From contig NC_079387.1 of the NCBI RefSeq assembly GCF_021018895.1, forward strand, positions 9,264,583 to 9,328,582: a stretch of DNA of 64,000 bases, given 5' to 3'. The DNA comes from Seriola aureovittata (lineage: Eukaryota; Chordata; Actinopteri; Carangiformes; Carangidae). Shown in pieces: positions 50,867 through 62,724 of this stretch; the first letter of the stretch is position 1; every line of letters starts with the position of its first letter. The translations under genes were made by a program, and so were the position numbers. The notes below the pieces were generated by a model. That model was not told where the DNA came from and did no database searches. It saw nothing but the letters and a program-made list of their open reading frames with translations.

Positions 50867-51871
50867 TGGTGTTTTGACTTCATGCAGCTGTCCTCTGGTG
50901 TCCCTGGGTTGTCCCTGCAGTCAAACACTACCTGCAGACGAGCCACCTGGCCGCCTGTCTGCAACGACGACGCTACCGTCTGAGGTAAACTGATGGCAAC
51001 GAAGCTCGGCATCAACTCCCGCAACACCCTGTAATCATGAGCTGAACCGTCGCTACCTTCATCCCTCCTAACTTGCTCAATGGCCCAACAAGTTAGAAGA
51101 GAGAGCGCGCCAGTCTCAGAGCACTTAAGGTCCAGAAACGTGTAGGCATGTACCGTCGTTTAAGAGGTCGAGAAAAAAGATCTAGTGGGACGAAATACAA
51201 GCTGAACATCAGAATATAGAAGAATCACAAACATTTTTTGTTTTTCAGAGACCCACATGGAGGATGGATGAGCTGGTCCTCGAGCAGCATCACACACACA
51301 CGGCGGCTGAGGAGACGCCTCGGAGGTGATGGAGAGTAGGAAGTGGAACACAGTTGATATGTCAAAACATTCTGGCACCTGAAAATAATGCAGCAAGAAT
51401 CTGAGGGTGATGATGAGCGAGGGCACACACTTCACCGATGTCCATTTTTTCCTCTGACATGCCATCCACACACACACACTGAAAACGGAGGGAGGGAGGG
51501 AGGGAGGGAGGGAGGGAGGGAGGGAAGGAAGGAAGGAAGGAAGGAAGGAAGGAAGGAGAGGAGGGACAATATGCTAGAAAACATTTGGATGGAATAGAAA
51601 CAATGAGCAGGTTTCAAGTGGCAAGAGGTCAGTTCTTTAGGGGGGCGGTTCTCAAACATCTCGGTTCGTCGATGTCCAATCCCAGCACCCTTAGCTCCAG
51701 TTAAAACCCTCCCACTTCCTGTGGTTGATGGTTCATCTGCGGCAGATTGTAGAGGCATTTCCCAGCATGTCTCGCCAGACGTGTCCCTGGCAGCCATGAC
51801 ATTGTAAAAGCCATAATGCTCTCGAGCGACATCACTCTTTACAAGCTCCAGCCTTGATTCAACCCCAAGGT
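50867..51871 (-). other. Presumed 3' UTR of nalf1
   Basis: Non-coding DNA after the stop, with a purine-rich tetranucleotide tract (listed separately) and a short (CA)n. Open frames here are low-complexity. Whether the UTR ends near 50700 or continues toward 48 kb cannot be told from sequence. Confidence 0.5.
51488..51555 (+). repeat. (GGGA)n-(GGAA)n tetranucleotide array
   Basis: A compound array: about ten GGGA units passing into about eight GGAA units, inside the presumed nalf1 3' UTR. On the nalf1 sense strand it is a pyrimidine tract (TCCC)n/(TTCC)n. The GGAA block resembles the microsatellites that ETS-family factors bind. Confidence 0.92.
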
Positions 51872-52170
51872 TCACTCCTCATTAGAAGCACTCTCCTCTG
51901 GTGAGAAAATGGCAGCCATGCCCACCAACGTAGAATTATGGGAGGCTGAAATGATGATGACAGTGTGTAGGAGGACGAGGGCCAGCAGGCAGATCTTCAG
52001 TCGCCCGCTACACAGTCTCGGGGTAGCGGCGGAGGTGACCGAGGCCCCCTCGGGCTGGCAGGAAGAAGCAGTCCTTTTTATTGTCCCGCCTGAAGGGTTG
52101 TCCATTTTGGAGTCCCATCGGACGTCGCAGCACTCCGCCTCACTGTCTGATGGATGATCCCCCAAGAGCC
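51872..52170 (-). CDS. nalf1: NALCN channel ancillary subunit NALF1-like, last coding exon
   Basis: NALF1/FAM155A is an ER and plasma-membrane partner of the NALCN sodium-leak channel, working with UNC79 and UNC80. This exon has 299 coding bases: two bases complete a split Gly codon, then LLGDHPSDSEAECCDVRW, a family landmark at the cysteine pair. A Ser/Thr-rich linker follows ('NPSGGTIKRT', 'SAATPRLCSGRLKIC'). The C-terminal membrane helix is about LLALVLLHTVIIISAS, followed by an NST sequon and an acidic end, EESASNEE, then TGA (51874-51872). The linker, the 'LLHTV' helix and the '-EES-NEE' ending fit NALF1 better than NALF2 as I recall them. The acceptor (TGTTTCTCAG) lies at 52180-52171. 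It is convergent with cckbr. Confidence 0.88.
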
Positions 52171-53345
52171 CTGAGAAACAGAGACAGATGACAGCGGTTG
52201 ACCATGCTGACTTTTACAGTACAAATATTTATATCAAGAGTCTCGGCGATGTGGTTTCCTGATGGTTGTCAGCCTTCAGATCACGAGACATTAAGGTTCT
52301 CCAGGGACAGAATTAAAGATTCAGCCTCTATGGCACTCTATTTAATTGTAGACTGATGTTTGTATTGTTAATTATCTGGGAAATTAATTGAGAAATTGTT
52401 TGTTGATTTTGGCTAATGCAGCAAATTAAATACCTGACAAAAGAAGTTACTTCGTTACAGCGACACAAAAGTGACATAAAGGTTAAATAACGGCATAAAG
52501 CTGCTTCTTTAGTTCAGCCTGATAAATAAACCAATCTGCTACAGTGCAGGTGTAATCTGATGCCGCCACTCTGCAGGAGAAACCTCAGGATTAGATGGAA
52601 GTAAAGCGTCTGAATGAAGCCTGAAAAACCAGTTCAAGCTCAGTTAAAAACATCAGTTTAATCGCAGCACAGTTAGACCGTCAGCGCGCCCAGCTGTAGT
52701 CGTGACGCGGAGGACCAGACACGGTGACCCTCCGCTGAACTCAGATTTAAGACCACAACCACGCAGGGGGGTGACGCATCGCTGCATCAGTCGATGACTC
52801 TGGAAGTCTCAAGTTGGCGGCATGAAAAAGGGGAGCTGTCACCGCACTTATCTGCACAGGGAAAACTACACGAAGCTCACACAGCTCTCACTGAACGGAG
52901 GCGCGAGGAGTCGGATGACAGGCTGGTGGGGAAAACTGAGATCTGGAACAAAAACTTAAGGAGATAACAACCACAACTCTTTATTTTAAGGCCGTTAACC
53001 GTCTCCACCACAACCACAGTTCACCAGGTGTTTTACCTGATACCTCCTCTCAGCACAGACTCTGCTGGACTGACATCTCCGCGACCCTATTTGTTGGTTT
53101 TGATGCACTTTTAAGGGTGAGATAAAAACTGTAAAAAAAATTAATTAAAAAAGAAAAATTGCCCAATGTTTTTCTTTGTTCCTATCAGCAATGATGTGAA
53201 TAATGAATCCCCATAAGAGTGACAGAATTGCCGTCCTCTGCGTATAATAAATTAAACTTTTATGACCCACTGTGCACATTAACCCCTCATCTGTGATTAT
53301 TTCATTATTCTATTGTGATTCATTTTACGAGGGAAGGCTGAAATA

Positions 53346-54148
53346 CGGCGGCAAGAAAAAGAAGGCGAACCGTTTATGTGTAAATTAGTCTCCAAATATG
53401 ATCAGAGCTTCATCTAAATTGCAATTCTTAACAAAAACAATCAGTTTTAACTAATAACACAGGCTGATGGTTTTAGCGAAAGTGAAGTGGACGCCTGAAG
53501 TTCGTCAAAGAGCCGCTTGTCTCTCCACAACACGACCGAGGAAATGTTTCATGGACTGATGAAACTCAGATTGAACAGTTTGGAAGAACACGCCGCTCTA
53601 CGTGTGGCGTAGAAAAGGGAACAACATGAAAAGGTGAAGCAGGGCGGAGGCACCTGGACAGCTCCACATCACCGGAGAGGAAAATGTTTATCCGGGTCTC
53701 TTCCAGGATAACGTCAGGGTGTCTGTCCAGCTGCTGACGCTCAGGAGAAGCTGAGTGATGCAGCAGGACAATGACCCCGAAACATCAAAGTAAACTGACT
53801 TCAAACTGAGAAAATTCACCTTGTGGAGCGACCCCAGTCAGAGCCCGGGTCTTAATCCATTACAGCTGAAACAGTTCAGTCCGAAACTCGCCCTGAACAT
53901 CGAGCAGCTGCTGGAAGAGCTGGTTTGAGGTTATTGGCGCCGACGGAGATTCAACCGGTTATTAAGAGTTCCACCTGCACCGTGACTGTTTAAAGGCTGC
54001 GTTCAATAAAGACACAAAATATTATAATTGTTTGTATGATATTATCTTAGGGACACTGTGTCTGTCTACATTTATGACTTCGATAAAAAATCAATGTAGA
54101 AAAACCAGGTCCTTCCGAAGGGTTCACACACTTTTTCTTGCACCTGTG
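53346..54148 (+). mobile_element. Internally deleted, dead Tc1/mariner element
   Basis: The element is 803 bp and lies between TA dinucleotides (53344-53345 and 54149-54150), the Tc1 target. The left end, CGGCGGCAAGAAAAAG, and the right end, CTTTTTCTTGCACCTGTG, are diverged inverted repeats, and the inverted similarity extends about 90-100 bp inward. The centre keeps traces of a transposase, such as 'ATGGACTGATGAAACTCAGA', 'GCAGGACAATGACCCCGAAA' and 'CACCTTGTGGAGCGACCCCA'. It is full of stops and frame breaks, and the 5' part of the gene is gone. It cannot encode an active enzyme. Confidence 0.88.
53500..53935 (+). pseudogene. Tc1-type transposase fragment
   Basis: Remnant of the catalytic half of a Tc1 transposase, recognisable at nucleotide level (the 'TGGACTGATGAAAC' region around the second catalytic Asp, and the 'CAGGACAATGACCC' region further on). 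Multiple stops in all frames, no start. Borders approximate. Confidence 0.7.
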
Positions 54149-54763
54149 TAAATTGTAAAAAAATAAAAAAGTCCCCGAACATTGTTGACATTACCGTTCT
54201 CTGACAACCACTCATTTTCCTCCAGTCCCTAAGCTCATTAAGTCCAGACATAATTCCCAGCACAGGTCCACTCAGCATCAACCGGAGCTGAAAACACCTG
54301 TGTGGGCCTTTTCAGCTGATGTTGTTATGTTGCTCATCTCCTCCAGATAACTTGTGTGTTGGCATCCAGCCAGCGTCTGTTCCTCTGAGGCAGAGTCCTT
54401 GGTGATTACTACAATATAAACTGCAGTAAATATTGAGGGACAGGCCAAATTCAATTCATCAATGCACTGTTAAAATGTCCTTGTGTGAGCGCGGCTGTGC
54501 TCGGACTCGCCACTAGATGTCATCAGAAAGCCTTTGGAAAGGCCTGTGTTGTTTTCCTGGAGGAATACCATCCAGTCAATATGGAGACACACATTCTGGA
54601 TGAATTAATACTGTGCACCCTTTTATAAAAATGCTGTTCATTAACATTAATTAAATTAGAGGGTTTTCTCTGAAGAGAATGAAAAGGCCACACAAACACC
54701 CACACATGCAAACACACCGCTGCTGTAAACAGGAAGTAAACACTGGCCAGCGAGGCGGTATTA

Positions 54764-55054
<291 letters not shown>

Positions 55055-57284
55055 TTATCATCCCAACTCCGTCTCCTGGAAAGTAATTACTTGTATATTT
55101 AAACCACTGAGCATCAGATACAAACTCACACAGATACCCAGCACTTGATGCATTAATGAAAGCTCAGGAGATATTAGCCAAGGCTAGGCTGCTAGCAGGG
55201 CCACTGGTCTGTTGGATCAATCTCACTGCAGAGGGTTAGCTCACACAGAGGAAGGTATCCCAAATACAGTGCGAGGATTTGCTTATTTATGGGACATGAA
55301 TAATGAGAGGCTGCCGCAGCAGGTAGAAGACGATGAATTTTTTACAATAACTTTGACAATAATAAATAATTACAGAGTTACCGTCCAATATTTCCTCGAT
55401 CAATTGGCTTATGAGATGTCAGACATTGTGAAAAATGTCATTCACCATTCACTGCAGGCCAAAGCGATGTCTTCAAACTGTGTGTTTTGTCTGACTAACA
55501 GCCCAAAGGCAAAATATATTTCATTTACGATCATATAAGACAAAGAAAAGCACCAAATATTCACATTTAACAAGCTTTTAAGGAAGTTTTTGCTCAACAG
55601 GGGATTTAAATGGTTCATTAATATTCTGTCAATCAGTGACTCTTTTCATTTACTAATTGTTTCAGCTCTACACCATTCAACTGTGGAGAGGTTTGTCAAA
55701 ACTACTAAAGGCATTTTCTCATTTAGTTTGGTTTGTTTGACAACGGTGTCAATCAAAACCGAATAACCTCACCAAATTCAAGTCTCTGTCCTCCTCCGAG
55801 TTAGATTTGCTGCATTTCACTGAGAGGCAGGGTGTAATACAAAATGCACAGACTCATGTGCATAAGGAGACAGATGGTGACATGTAATAGCCAAAGCCTG
55901 AGGCTTGGAGAGCTTAGCAAAACAAAATGAACCAAGGGCAAACCACAGTCTGGATTTATTCTCATTTTTAGCTATTTCTTCATGTGCTTTTTACTGGGAT
56001 TAGCACCAGAGAAGGGAAATTACAGCAAAGAGCACAGACAATCCATCATATAGAGAGAGTGTAATAGGATTTGTTTAGAACCCTCTCCTGCTGCCAAAAT
56101 CTCCGACCCGGTGAGAGGAGAGGTCGACACAACTTCTGCTGAGTTCATGTGACTTCTGCTACACGGGCTGGCCGGCGTGTAATTGGTTCAGTGTGAGTTT
56201 AGAAGCAGTTTTAAGGCAGAAAAAGAACCACGAGGGAATGAAAACATCAACAACTTTAGATCAGAAAAGTGAAAACAAGCGCTTCATGTGCCACTACAGC
56301 AGCACACATGAGTATTTAGTTCACTGTGTGCCTAAAAACAACTAACGATTGATTATTTGAACCGATACCAATATCAATATTTGCAACCTCTTAGTCAATA
56401 TTCATATTTTGACATAAACACACAACATCTGTGATAAGAATCCCCTCAGTTTGGTTCAGCATGGCTAAAATAAATTACTCAACTATATAGCAAGCTAGGC
56501 TATGAGCTAAATGCTAACATGAGCGTGCTAACATGTGATGTTTAGAGGATATAATGCTGAGGCTTATGGGAATTATATCAATTATTTTAAAGGTTTTTTT
56601 TGCCACAAACCAAAATATTGATTAAATGCCTCTCAACAGCTTTATGGATTAATTTATCCTTCATTTACAGCTGCTCTTGTTTCATGCTATGTTAACAAGA
56701 GAATCACCATTTCCAACCATTAATTACGCCAAGATAACAGCTGCTCCATGTCCCAGTCACATCCTGTCATACATGTCACATGTTCTGTTTCAGGTTAGCA
56801 AGGTTATCTTGAGGAGTTTTCAGGGTTTTCACCCACGGAGGGAAGTAAACACATGTCGCCCTGTGTCTCCAACCACAGGCAAGTCATGTGCACGCTGCCT
56901 CATCATGTACAACCCACACAAGGTTACTCTATTGTCAACATCAGCAACTTGCGGCGCTTTCGTCACTGTGGCTCCTTCAGAGGCCGTGTCTCCTGTAACG
57001 TGATGGCAGCGCGGCGTGTCACCTACTGTCAGTCACAGGTGCAAGGAAAAGATCTGCCCATGAAATCAAAGAAGAAATGTGCCACAGCTTAAGTGATGAA
57101 AGGTTGTTGAGAGAGTCATTTGACTATGTGATGCACTCAGGCGAAAGAGGTACAACAGCCATTTCCAAGTCATGAATCACAGACTAAAACAAACCATTAG
57201 CAGCAATCAGGTAATTACCATGTAGGAGAATAATAAAATGTTCAGCATTAACAGTTTTACACTTACAGAAGCAACAGGATCAGA

Positions 57285-57550
57285 TTTAAAGGGGAACTCT
57301 GCCACTTTAACACCTCACAGGTGTCGGGGAGTACGACAACACACTCTTCAACCGAACTGGTGGCTGTTGTTGTGTTGCATTGTGGGTAACATTAAGACAC
57401 ATAAGCCTGATTGGTGCAGTGAAATATGTGACATCATATTTTTTCCCCAACTGAGACCCGCCCACTTCAGAGTGAGCAGTGTGGACAAAAACATAAACTG
57501 CACGTGTCGGACGCCACTGCTCATCATTAGAAGATAATTTGGCCTTTAAA
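57285..57550. repeat. Small repeat with inverted 'TTTAAAGG' ends
   Basis: It begins 'TTTAAAGGGGAACTCTGCCA' and ends 'TTGGCCTTTAAA'. Inside is 'GGTGTCGGGGAGTACGACAA' and 'GCATTGTGGGTAA'. I associate this wording with a teleost non-autonomous element. No coding sequence. Confidence 0.45.
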
Positions 57551-58805
57551 CTAATAATATGAGAGATTTAATTTTTGCAGTTTGCAACAGAATCGAGTTA
57601 AACTTTCCCTCGGAAGTTTTGTTTCCTGTTTGTCCTGTTAGCATTTAGCAAGTGCAAAAACAGCCACCCACAGAAACATCAACGCAATAGAGAACACACA
57701 CTGCACCCGCATTTAATTATCCCCTGTGTTTTTTAACCACAGGGAAACGTCCATAGCTCAAAGATGGGGTCGTTAACTGTCCCCTGTGTCATGGATGTTT
57801 GGTTAAATTACACCCAGCACCTCCACCCGGCTGAAGAAGGTAAATCTTCTGCCCCCTCCTCCACCCTCCCTCGTACGACTAAACGCTGAGAAATCGAACA
57901 GGGCTCTGGTTTATTTCCTGTTTAGACCAGCATACAAAGATAACACTGCACCGGCAATTATAATAATTAGAATAATCTGATTATGATGGTGATGAGAATG
58001 ATTATGACGAGAACAACATGGACCCGAACCCTTTGTGAAATCAAATATATTCCAGAAACCTATGACTTCATGTGTGTGTTATACTGCACTGCACAGGTTC
58101 AATCCTCCAGTATTTGATTTTGTAGTAAATGATGTCATCCTTCAAAAACAAAAATAAAGTGGTTTTGTTGTTTTGAAGGCAGATCTGTCGCCATTTTATT
58201 TCAGGTTGAGCTGGTAAAAGAAAAAAAAAGCTTTTTCTGTGGATGTTCTGTCATAATAAACATGTTCATTCAAACCGCAGCGACGACACCTCTTTGTATG
58301 TTGGAGGGTAATTTGGATAAATCACACTGACAGTTTAATTCCCATCATCCTCTGCTTTTAGCGGCAGTGTTCTCCCCACGGAGAGGCTCCACAGCTCAAA
58401 TGCGTAGAGGAGGAACTGGCTCAAGGCCAAGATAAAATCACTCAGATCACTGATTACATGTGAGTTTGGGTGGAGGTGGAGGTGGAGGTGTTAAATCCAC
58501 GCCTGGAGATTTTTCAGCGTGGCGGCTTCCTGTCTCACAAATGGCTGCTGTTTAAAATCGCGATGATTTAGCATAAATTCTTGCCAGCGGTGAGATAATC
58601 CGTCTAGGGATGCCGCGGTTATCAAAAGACAACCAAAACAATACGACCGCAGTCAGACAGGAAATCTGGGTCCTCCTGAAGATGTATGCTGGCAGTTGCC
58701 AAGGTAACGGCTTTTTCTGCTTTTCATTAGAGCTCAATGGGTACTGCCCCGCACTCTCTGTTGGTTTTCTGTTAGTGTGCACACGTTTTACGCGTGCATC
58801 CCGGC

Positions 58806-58807
<2 letters not shown>

Positions 58808-58859
<52 letters not shown>

Positions 58860-58860
58860 G
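58808..58860 (+). repeat. (GT)n microsatellite
   Basis: About 53 bp, pure except one GC near the end. It creates a false Cys/Val open frame. Confidence 0.95.
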
Positions 58861-60179
58861 CTCAGCGTGAAAAGGGAAGCGTATGAGAGCAAATTGAGTT
58901 AGTCAGGAAGCAGGCCAGGAGTCTGATTTGATCAGTCTAATGTGTGATCAGTGTGAATGGGAACCTGGCACTCAAAAAGCCTCTGTCGCCATGCAGCTTA
59001 GTCTGCTTCAAACAATCTACTGAAGCCCAGAGACACAGACAGGACCAACAGCAAGCTGGCAACGTGGGCTTCACGCCTGCAGCTGATTTCAGCCCCAGCC
59101 TGGCCTTTTGTGTTTTCACCCCCCCCTTTAGGTGTTACATCTGTCCGCAACTTGAAATCTTCACTTCCAACGATGAGATCAAGGAGAAAGTGGTCCTGAC
59201 GTCGTGGACACTTACACTGACGCAGAGATGTAAAATATGCCAGGAAGACGTTTTTTTTTCCCTCCCAGTGCTTACGTGCAAATCTTTTGAAGCCTAAAAA
59301 TAACATTTAAAAATTAAGATTCAAACGCTGACGCTCTGGCAGATAAGTGTCAGCAGCACTGGCATCTGAATTTCGCCACAGTGATTACAATTATATAAGA
59401 AGCAGGCTGGAGAACAAGTCATGGACTGCGCATTATTTTCTGTAGCATGCAGTAAAGTCACACTCAGCTTCTGCTTCTGCACAGGCCAGGAAACACTCTT
59501 CATAACTTTATTCAAACAGCTGAATTAGTCTGAGTGTTTATTGCTTTCTCTCTCTCCTCCTCATCTCTTTGTGCAGAGGCAGATTCAGAAACCTCCGTCC
59601 TGTGCAGATGCATATAAATATAAACTATAATGGAATAAAAATGATTTTTGCACATATTAGTGGAAGCAGCAGCTCAGCTTCAAGCATCTGGGGTGGGCGT
59701 TTCCCATGGCAGCGACTGACTGACATCTGAGGAGTCAGAGTCGCCGGGTAACAAACACAAGGAAGTGTTTGAATCATAGATGGGATCTGACACTGACATC
59801 TGAATCACAGGGACAAACACAAAAATAACTAAAACTTCTAACATCGACACCGGTCCAAATAAACGCCACAGGTATTCTGTATGTGCTATAACGTCAGTTC
59901 AACTTAAATACTTCCAGGTATCAGTTGAGGAGCCTCTTCTCTCTCACGGCCTGATCTCCAGGTCATCCACGATTTTATTTCATCTCGGTCACATTATTAT
60001 AATTCGTTGTATTCAGGGTTGAGCCAACAAAAATGTCACACTTTCAGTAAAGCGCGAGCGAGCTACTCGGCTTTTAACTAATACTAGAAGACAAGACCAT
60101 ATCGCCCTTGTTTTAGCCTCTCTTCACAGTTTCAGAATTGATTTGAAGATTTCACTGATCGCCTTTAAGAGATTTCATT

Positions 60180-60272
60180 TGAAGTGTTTTAACCCATGTA
60201 AATCACTCTGTAGCTTTGTAATGAAAAGTGTTATATAAATAAAGTTTTTTTTATTATTATTATTATTATTAA
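60180..60272 (+). mobile_element. LINE-type 3' tail ending in (TTA)n
   Basis: 'CATGTAAATCACTCTGTAGC', then 'AAAAGTGTTATATAAATAAA' followed by a T-run and (TTA)n, is the typical 3' end of fish LINEs (L2/CR1/RTE-like), with the trinucleotide tail they leave on insertion. A heavily 5'-truncated copy; family not determined. Confidence 0.6.
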
Positions 60273-60642
60273 TATTAGTTTGTGTTTCTGCTCAGCACAT
60301 AAAATAAGTGACAGCTTGGAAAAATGTGCATCTGCCGCCTTCAGGGAGGTGTGTTGTCATGTAGCATCAATCAATCTGATAGAGCAAAAACATTCTCTAA
60401 TCAAATGCTGGAGCAACCCTGTCTCAATGGGGAGTGTGTGAGTGTGTGTGTGTGGTAGTCACACTATTTCATAATGTAATGATGCTGCAACCAGCAGGTA
60501 GCAAACTGTACTACGTGTGAAAGGATGAGGGGAACTACTGAACTATTTTGGTGCAATATAAATCAGCAAATGCAGAAAAAGAAAAGGACATAATGAAATG
60601 GTTCTTGGTTACTTTAAGGTTTTCTCTCTGCTCGGCTGCTGC

Positions 60643-60697
60643 GGGGGGGGGGGGGGTCCCCAGCTCAGCTCAGATGGACATATACACCCCCCCCCCC
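60643..60697 (+). repeat. G14 and C11 runs as an inverted pair
   Basis: G14 at 60643-60656 and C11 at 60687-60697 are separated by 30 bases, so 11 bp can pair into a very stable stem. Either strand may also form a G-quadruplex. Confidence 0.85.
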
Positions 60698-61934
60698 GTG
60701 TTGTAAACCTGGTTCAGTGTTGGTCACTCCACCAGCCGTCTCAGGCTGACAGCTGCTGCTTCTCCTGGGCGCAGGGGCTTCCCCTCGCCATTCCCATGAT
60801 CCACAAACAGCTGACACAGAGGCGACTGTGGGAGAGAAACCGCGGAGCTGCAGAGACATTTCAGTGTTTGCTGAATATTCCTTCAGCTGCAGAATTACCA
60901 CCAGCGCCACAAGGAAATGTCAAACATCAAATAACCGTAATAGCCTCGCCAAATTTTCCCTTCAACACGAGTAAGTGGAACTGGACGAGGGACAGAAGAA
61001 GAACCCAAACAAGAATAATTCCTACTACAACTTCGAATCGTAGAGCGGCAAAAATAACAACCAGAACTTTGGTTTGGTGGTTTTCATTTGTTCCAAAATC
61101 TCAGAGAAGGATTTATTTATTTTATTAGGTGTGAAATAATGGACAAAAATGGATGAGTGCGTTAAAATAGGAATTACAAGAGAAGAGAGGAGGCAGAGGG
61201 GAAGCCCAGTGTAGGTGCATGTGAAGAACTAGTGGAGTGAATGAATGAAACAAGGACTAAATGGATGTGCTACACAAAGTGAAATCATGCAGGTAAAAGG
61301 ATTAAAGTAATATACTCTGTTCCATACAGATTTGTATGTTTAAATCATAGTAGCACTTGTAGTACTTACGCATAAGTAAGTACACATACACGCATATTCC
61401 TTCTGTGTTATGTAAATGTGTACTGGATTTCTCCACGTTAAAGATACACTTGTTTTTTATTATAATATTCTTATGATTGTTATTGTTTCTGTCTAATGAT
61501 AATAAAATATTATGAAACATGATTAACTGGGGGTTACATAATGTTATGTTATGTATTTTCTTCCCGTATAGATACTGATGATGGCTTTTAAATTCCTTCA
61601 TGATCTTTATGCTTCTTCAGTGAAGTTTTCCGTCCTGATGTGAATAAAATGCAGCGAACAACAATGTATATTTGCATTGTTTGTCATGAATATAAATGCT
61701 GCTGATGCTACACAATTACACTGAATCTGGTGGTGGCCTTAAATGTGCATTAATGGATATTCTGGCCACTTGCCTGCGGTACAACAAGCACAATACTGAC
61801 ACACTATCACAAGTTTTCATTGGCCTGTAGCCACAGAGCAACATTAGCATTCATTCGGAGTCGCCACTCCAGCCAACATTCACTCTTCTCTTCACTGTAG
61901 CTCCAAAGCTTTTCCCCAATCTCCACTTTTTACA

Positions 61935-62050
61935 ACGGGTAGGTGGATTTTATTGCCTCCGGACTGAAGCTAGCTGTTTCCCCCTGTTTCCAGTCTCTAT
62001 GCTAAGCTAACGGACTGCCAGCTCTAGCTTCATATTTAGCATACATATAT
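61935..62050 (-). repeat. Fragment of the 'GGTTAGCTTAGC' repeat family, reversed
   Basis: Read on the minus strand it gives 'GCTAAATATGAAGCTAGAGC', 'TTAGCTTAGCATAGAGACTG' and 'GGAAACAGGGGGAAACAGCT', the family's internal segment. It runs into the AT-rich tract at its left end in that reading. Confidence 0.55.
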
Positions 62051-62420
62051 ATATATATATATAAATAAAATCAAATATATACATCTAAAATAAAAACATA
62101 TATGTGAAAATTATATATAAAACCTATTGGAAATTGGAAAAAATTCATATATTGACATATATGTCCATGTATGTATGCTTATATTGTTATGTACATATAT
62201 ATCCATCCTCAGGTTTAACCAGTTTAACAGAATGTGAAGATAGACATGTTTAAAATTAATAATAAATTAATAAAAAAATAACATATATAAGCATATAGAT
62301 TTTTATATGCATGTTGTTTTAATAAACGTACATATTTATTTTTAATATATATGCTCGCAACATGTTATCCATAATATAAAAAATAATTATATATTTTTAA
62401 ACATACTGTATGTACATGTA
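62040..62420. repeat. AT-rich low-complexity tract with (TA)n
   Basis: A (TA)n core at 62044-62062 followed by about 360 bp of ATATAT/ACATAT-rich DNA, much more AT-rich than the surroundings. Confidence 0.85.
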
Positions 62421-62601
62421 TATATACATTTTTAAAACATTTCTGTATATTTCAGGCTTTAATTGACTGTGTACGAAGCAGAAGCAGAATGTGTGTGTGT
62501 TTATTATTAGCCGCTGTGATGTGGAGTCTATTCCTGAACTGTACTTCACTAATCAAACACCGGGTTGACTGCACTCATGTGGGTTTAGGTAAAAACTTCA
62601 A

Positions 62602-62630
62602 TTCTTCTTCTTCTTATTATTATTATTATT
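62602..62630 (+). repeat. (TTC)n-(TTA)n compound microsatellite
   Basis: About four TTC units followed by about five TTA units. Confidence 0.9.
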
Positions 62631-62660
62631 GACGCTCTTCCTTCCCAGCAGGAAGGTGTT

Positions 62661-62724
62661 GTCGCGCGCGCGCACACGTGGCGGCGGTAAAGTGGAATGA
62701 CAGCTATAAAAAGAATATGAGTCA
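62661..62724 (+). promoter_or_regulatory. (CG)n, E-box, TATA-like and AP-1 motifs in a row
   Basis: The (CG)5-containing alternating run GTCGCGCGCGCGCACACGTG (62661-62680) ends in a CACGTG E-box. GCGGCGG follows, then TATAAAAAG at 62705 and TGAGTCA at 62718. The order looks promoter-like, but it lies in a presumed intron with no gene after it on the + strand. Chance is possible. Confidence 0.22.

Noticed and set aside
51909..52157. 82-residue + strand frame opposite the last nalf1 exon
   Set aside because: Shadow of the minus-strand coding exon, whose peptide matches the NALF family and has a matching splice phase.
56677..57092. Overlapping + strand frames of 108 and 79 residues
   Set aside because: No recognisable domain, no splice context, and the codon pattern looks random; left as intronic sequence.
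60598..61128. 176-residue open frame on the + strand, the second-longest in the window
   Set aside because: It runs through the G14 and C11 homopolymers, has no family resemblance, and is followed by ordinary AT-rich DNA. It is most likely chance in a low-complexity, GC-richer patch.
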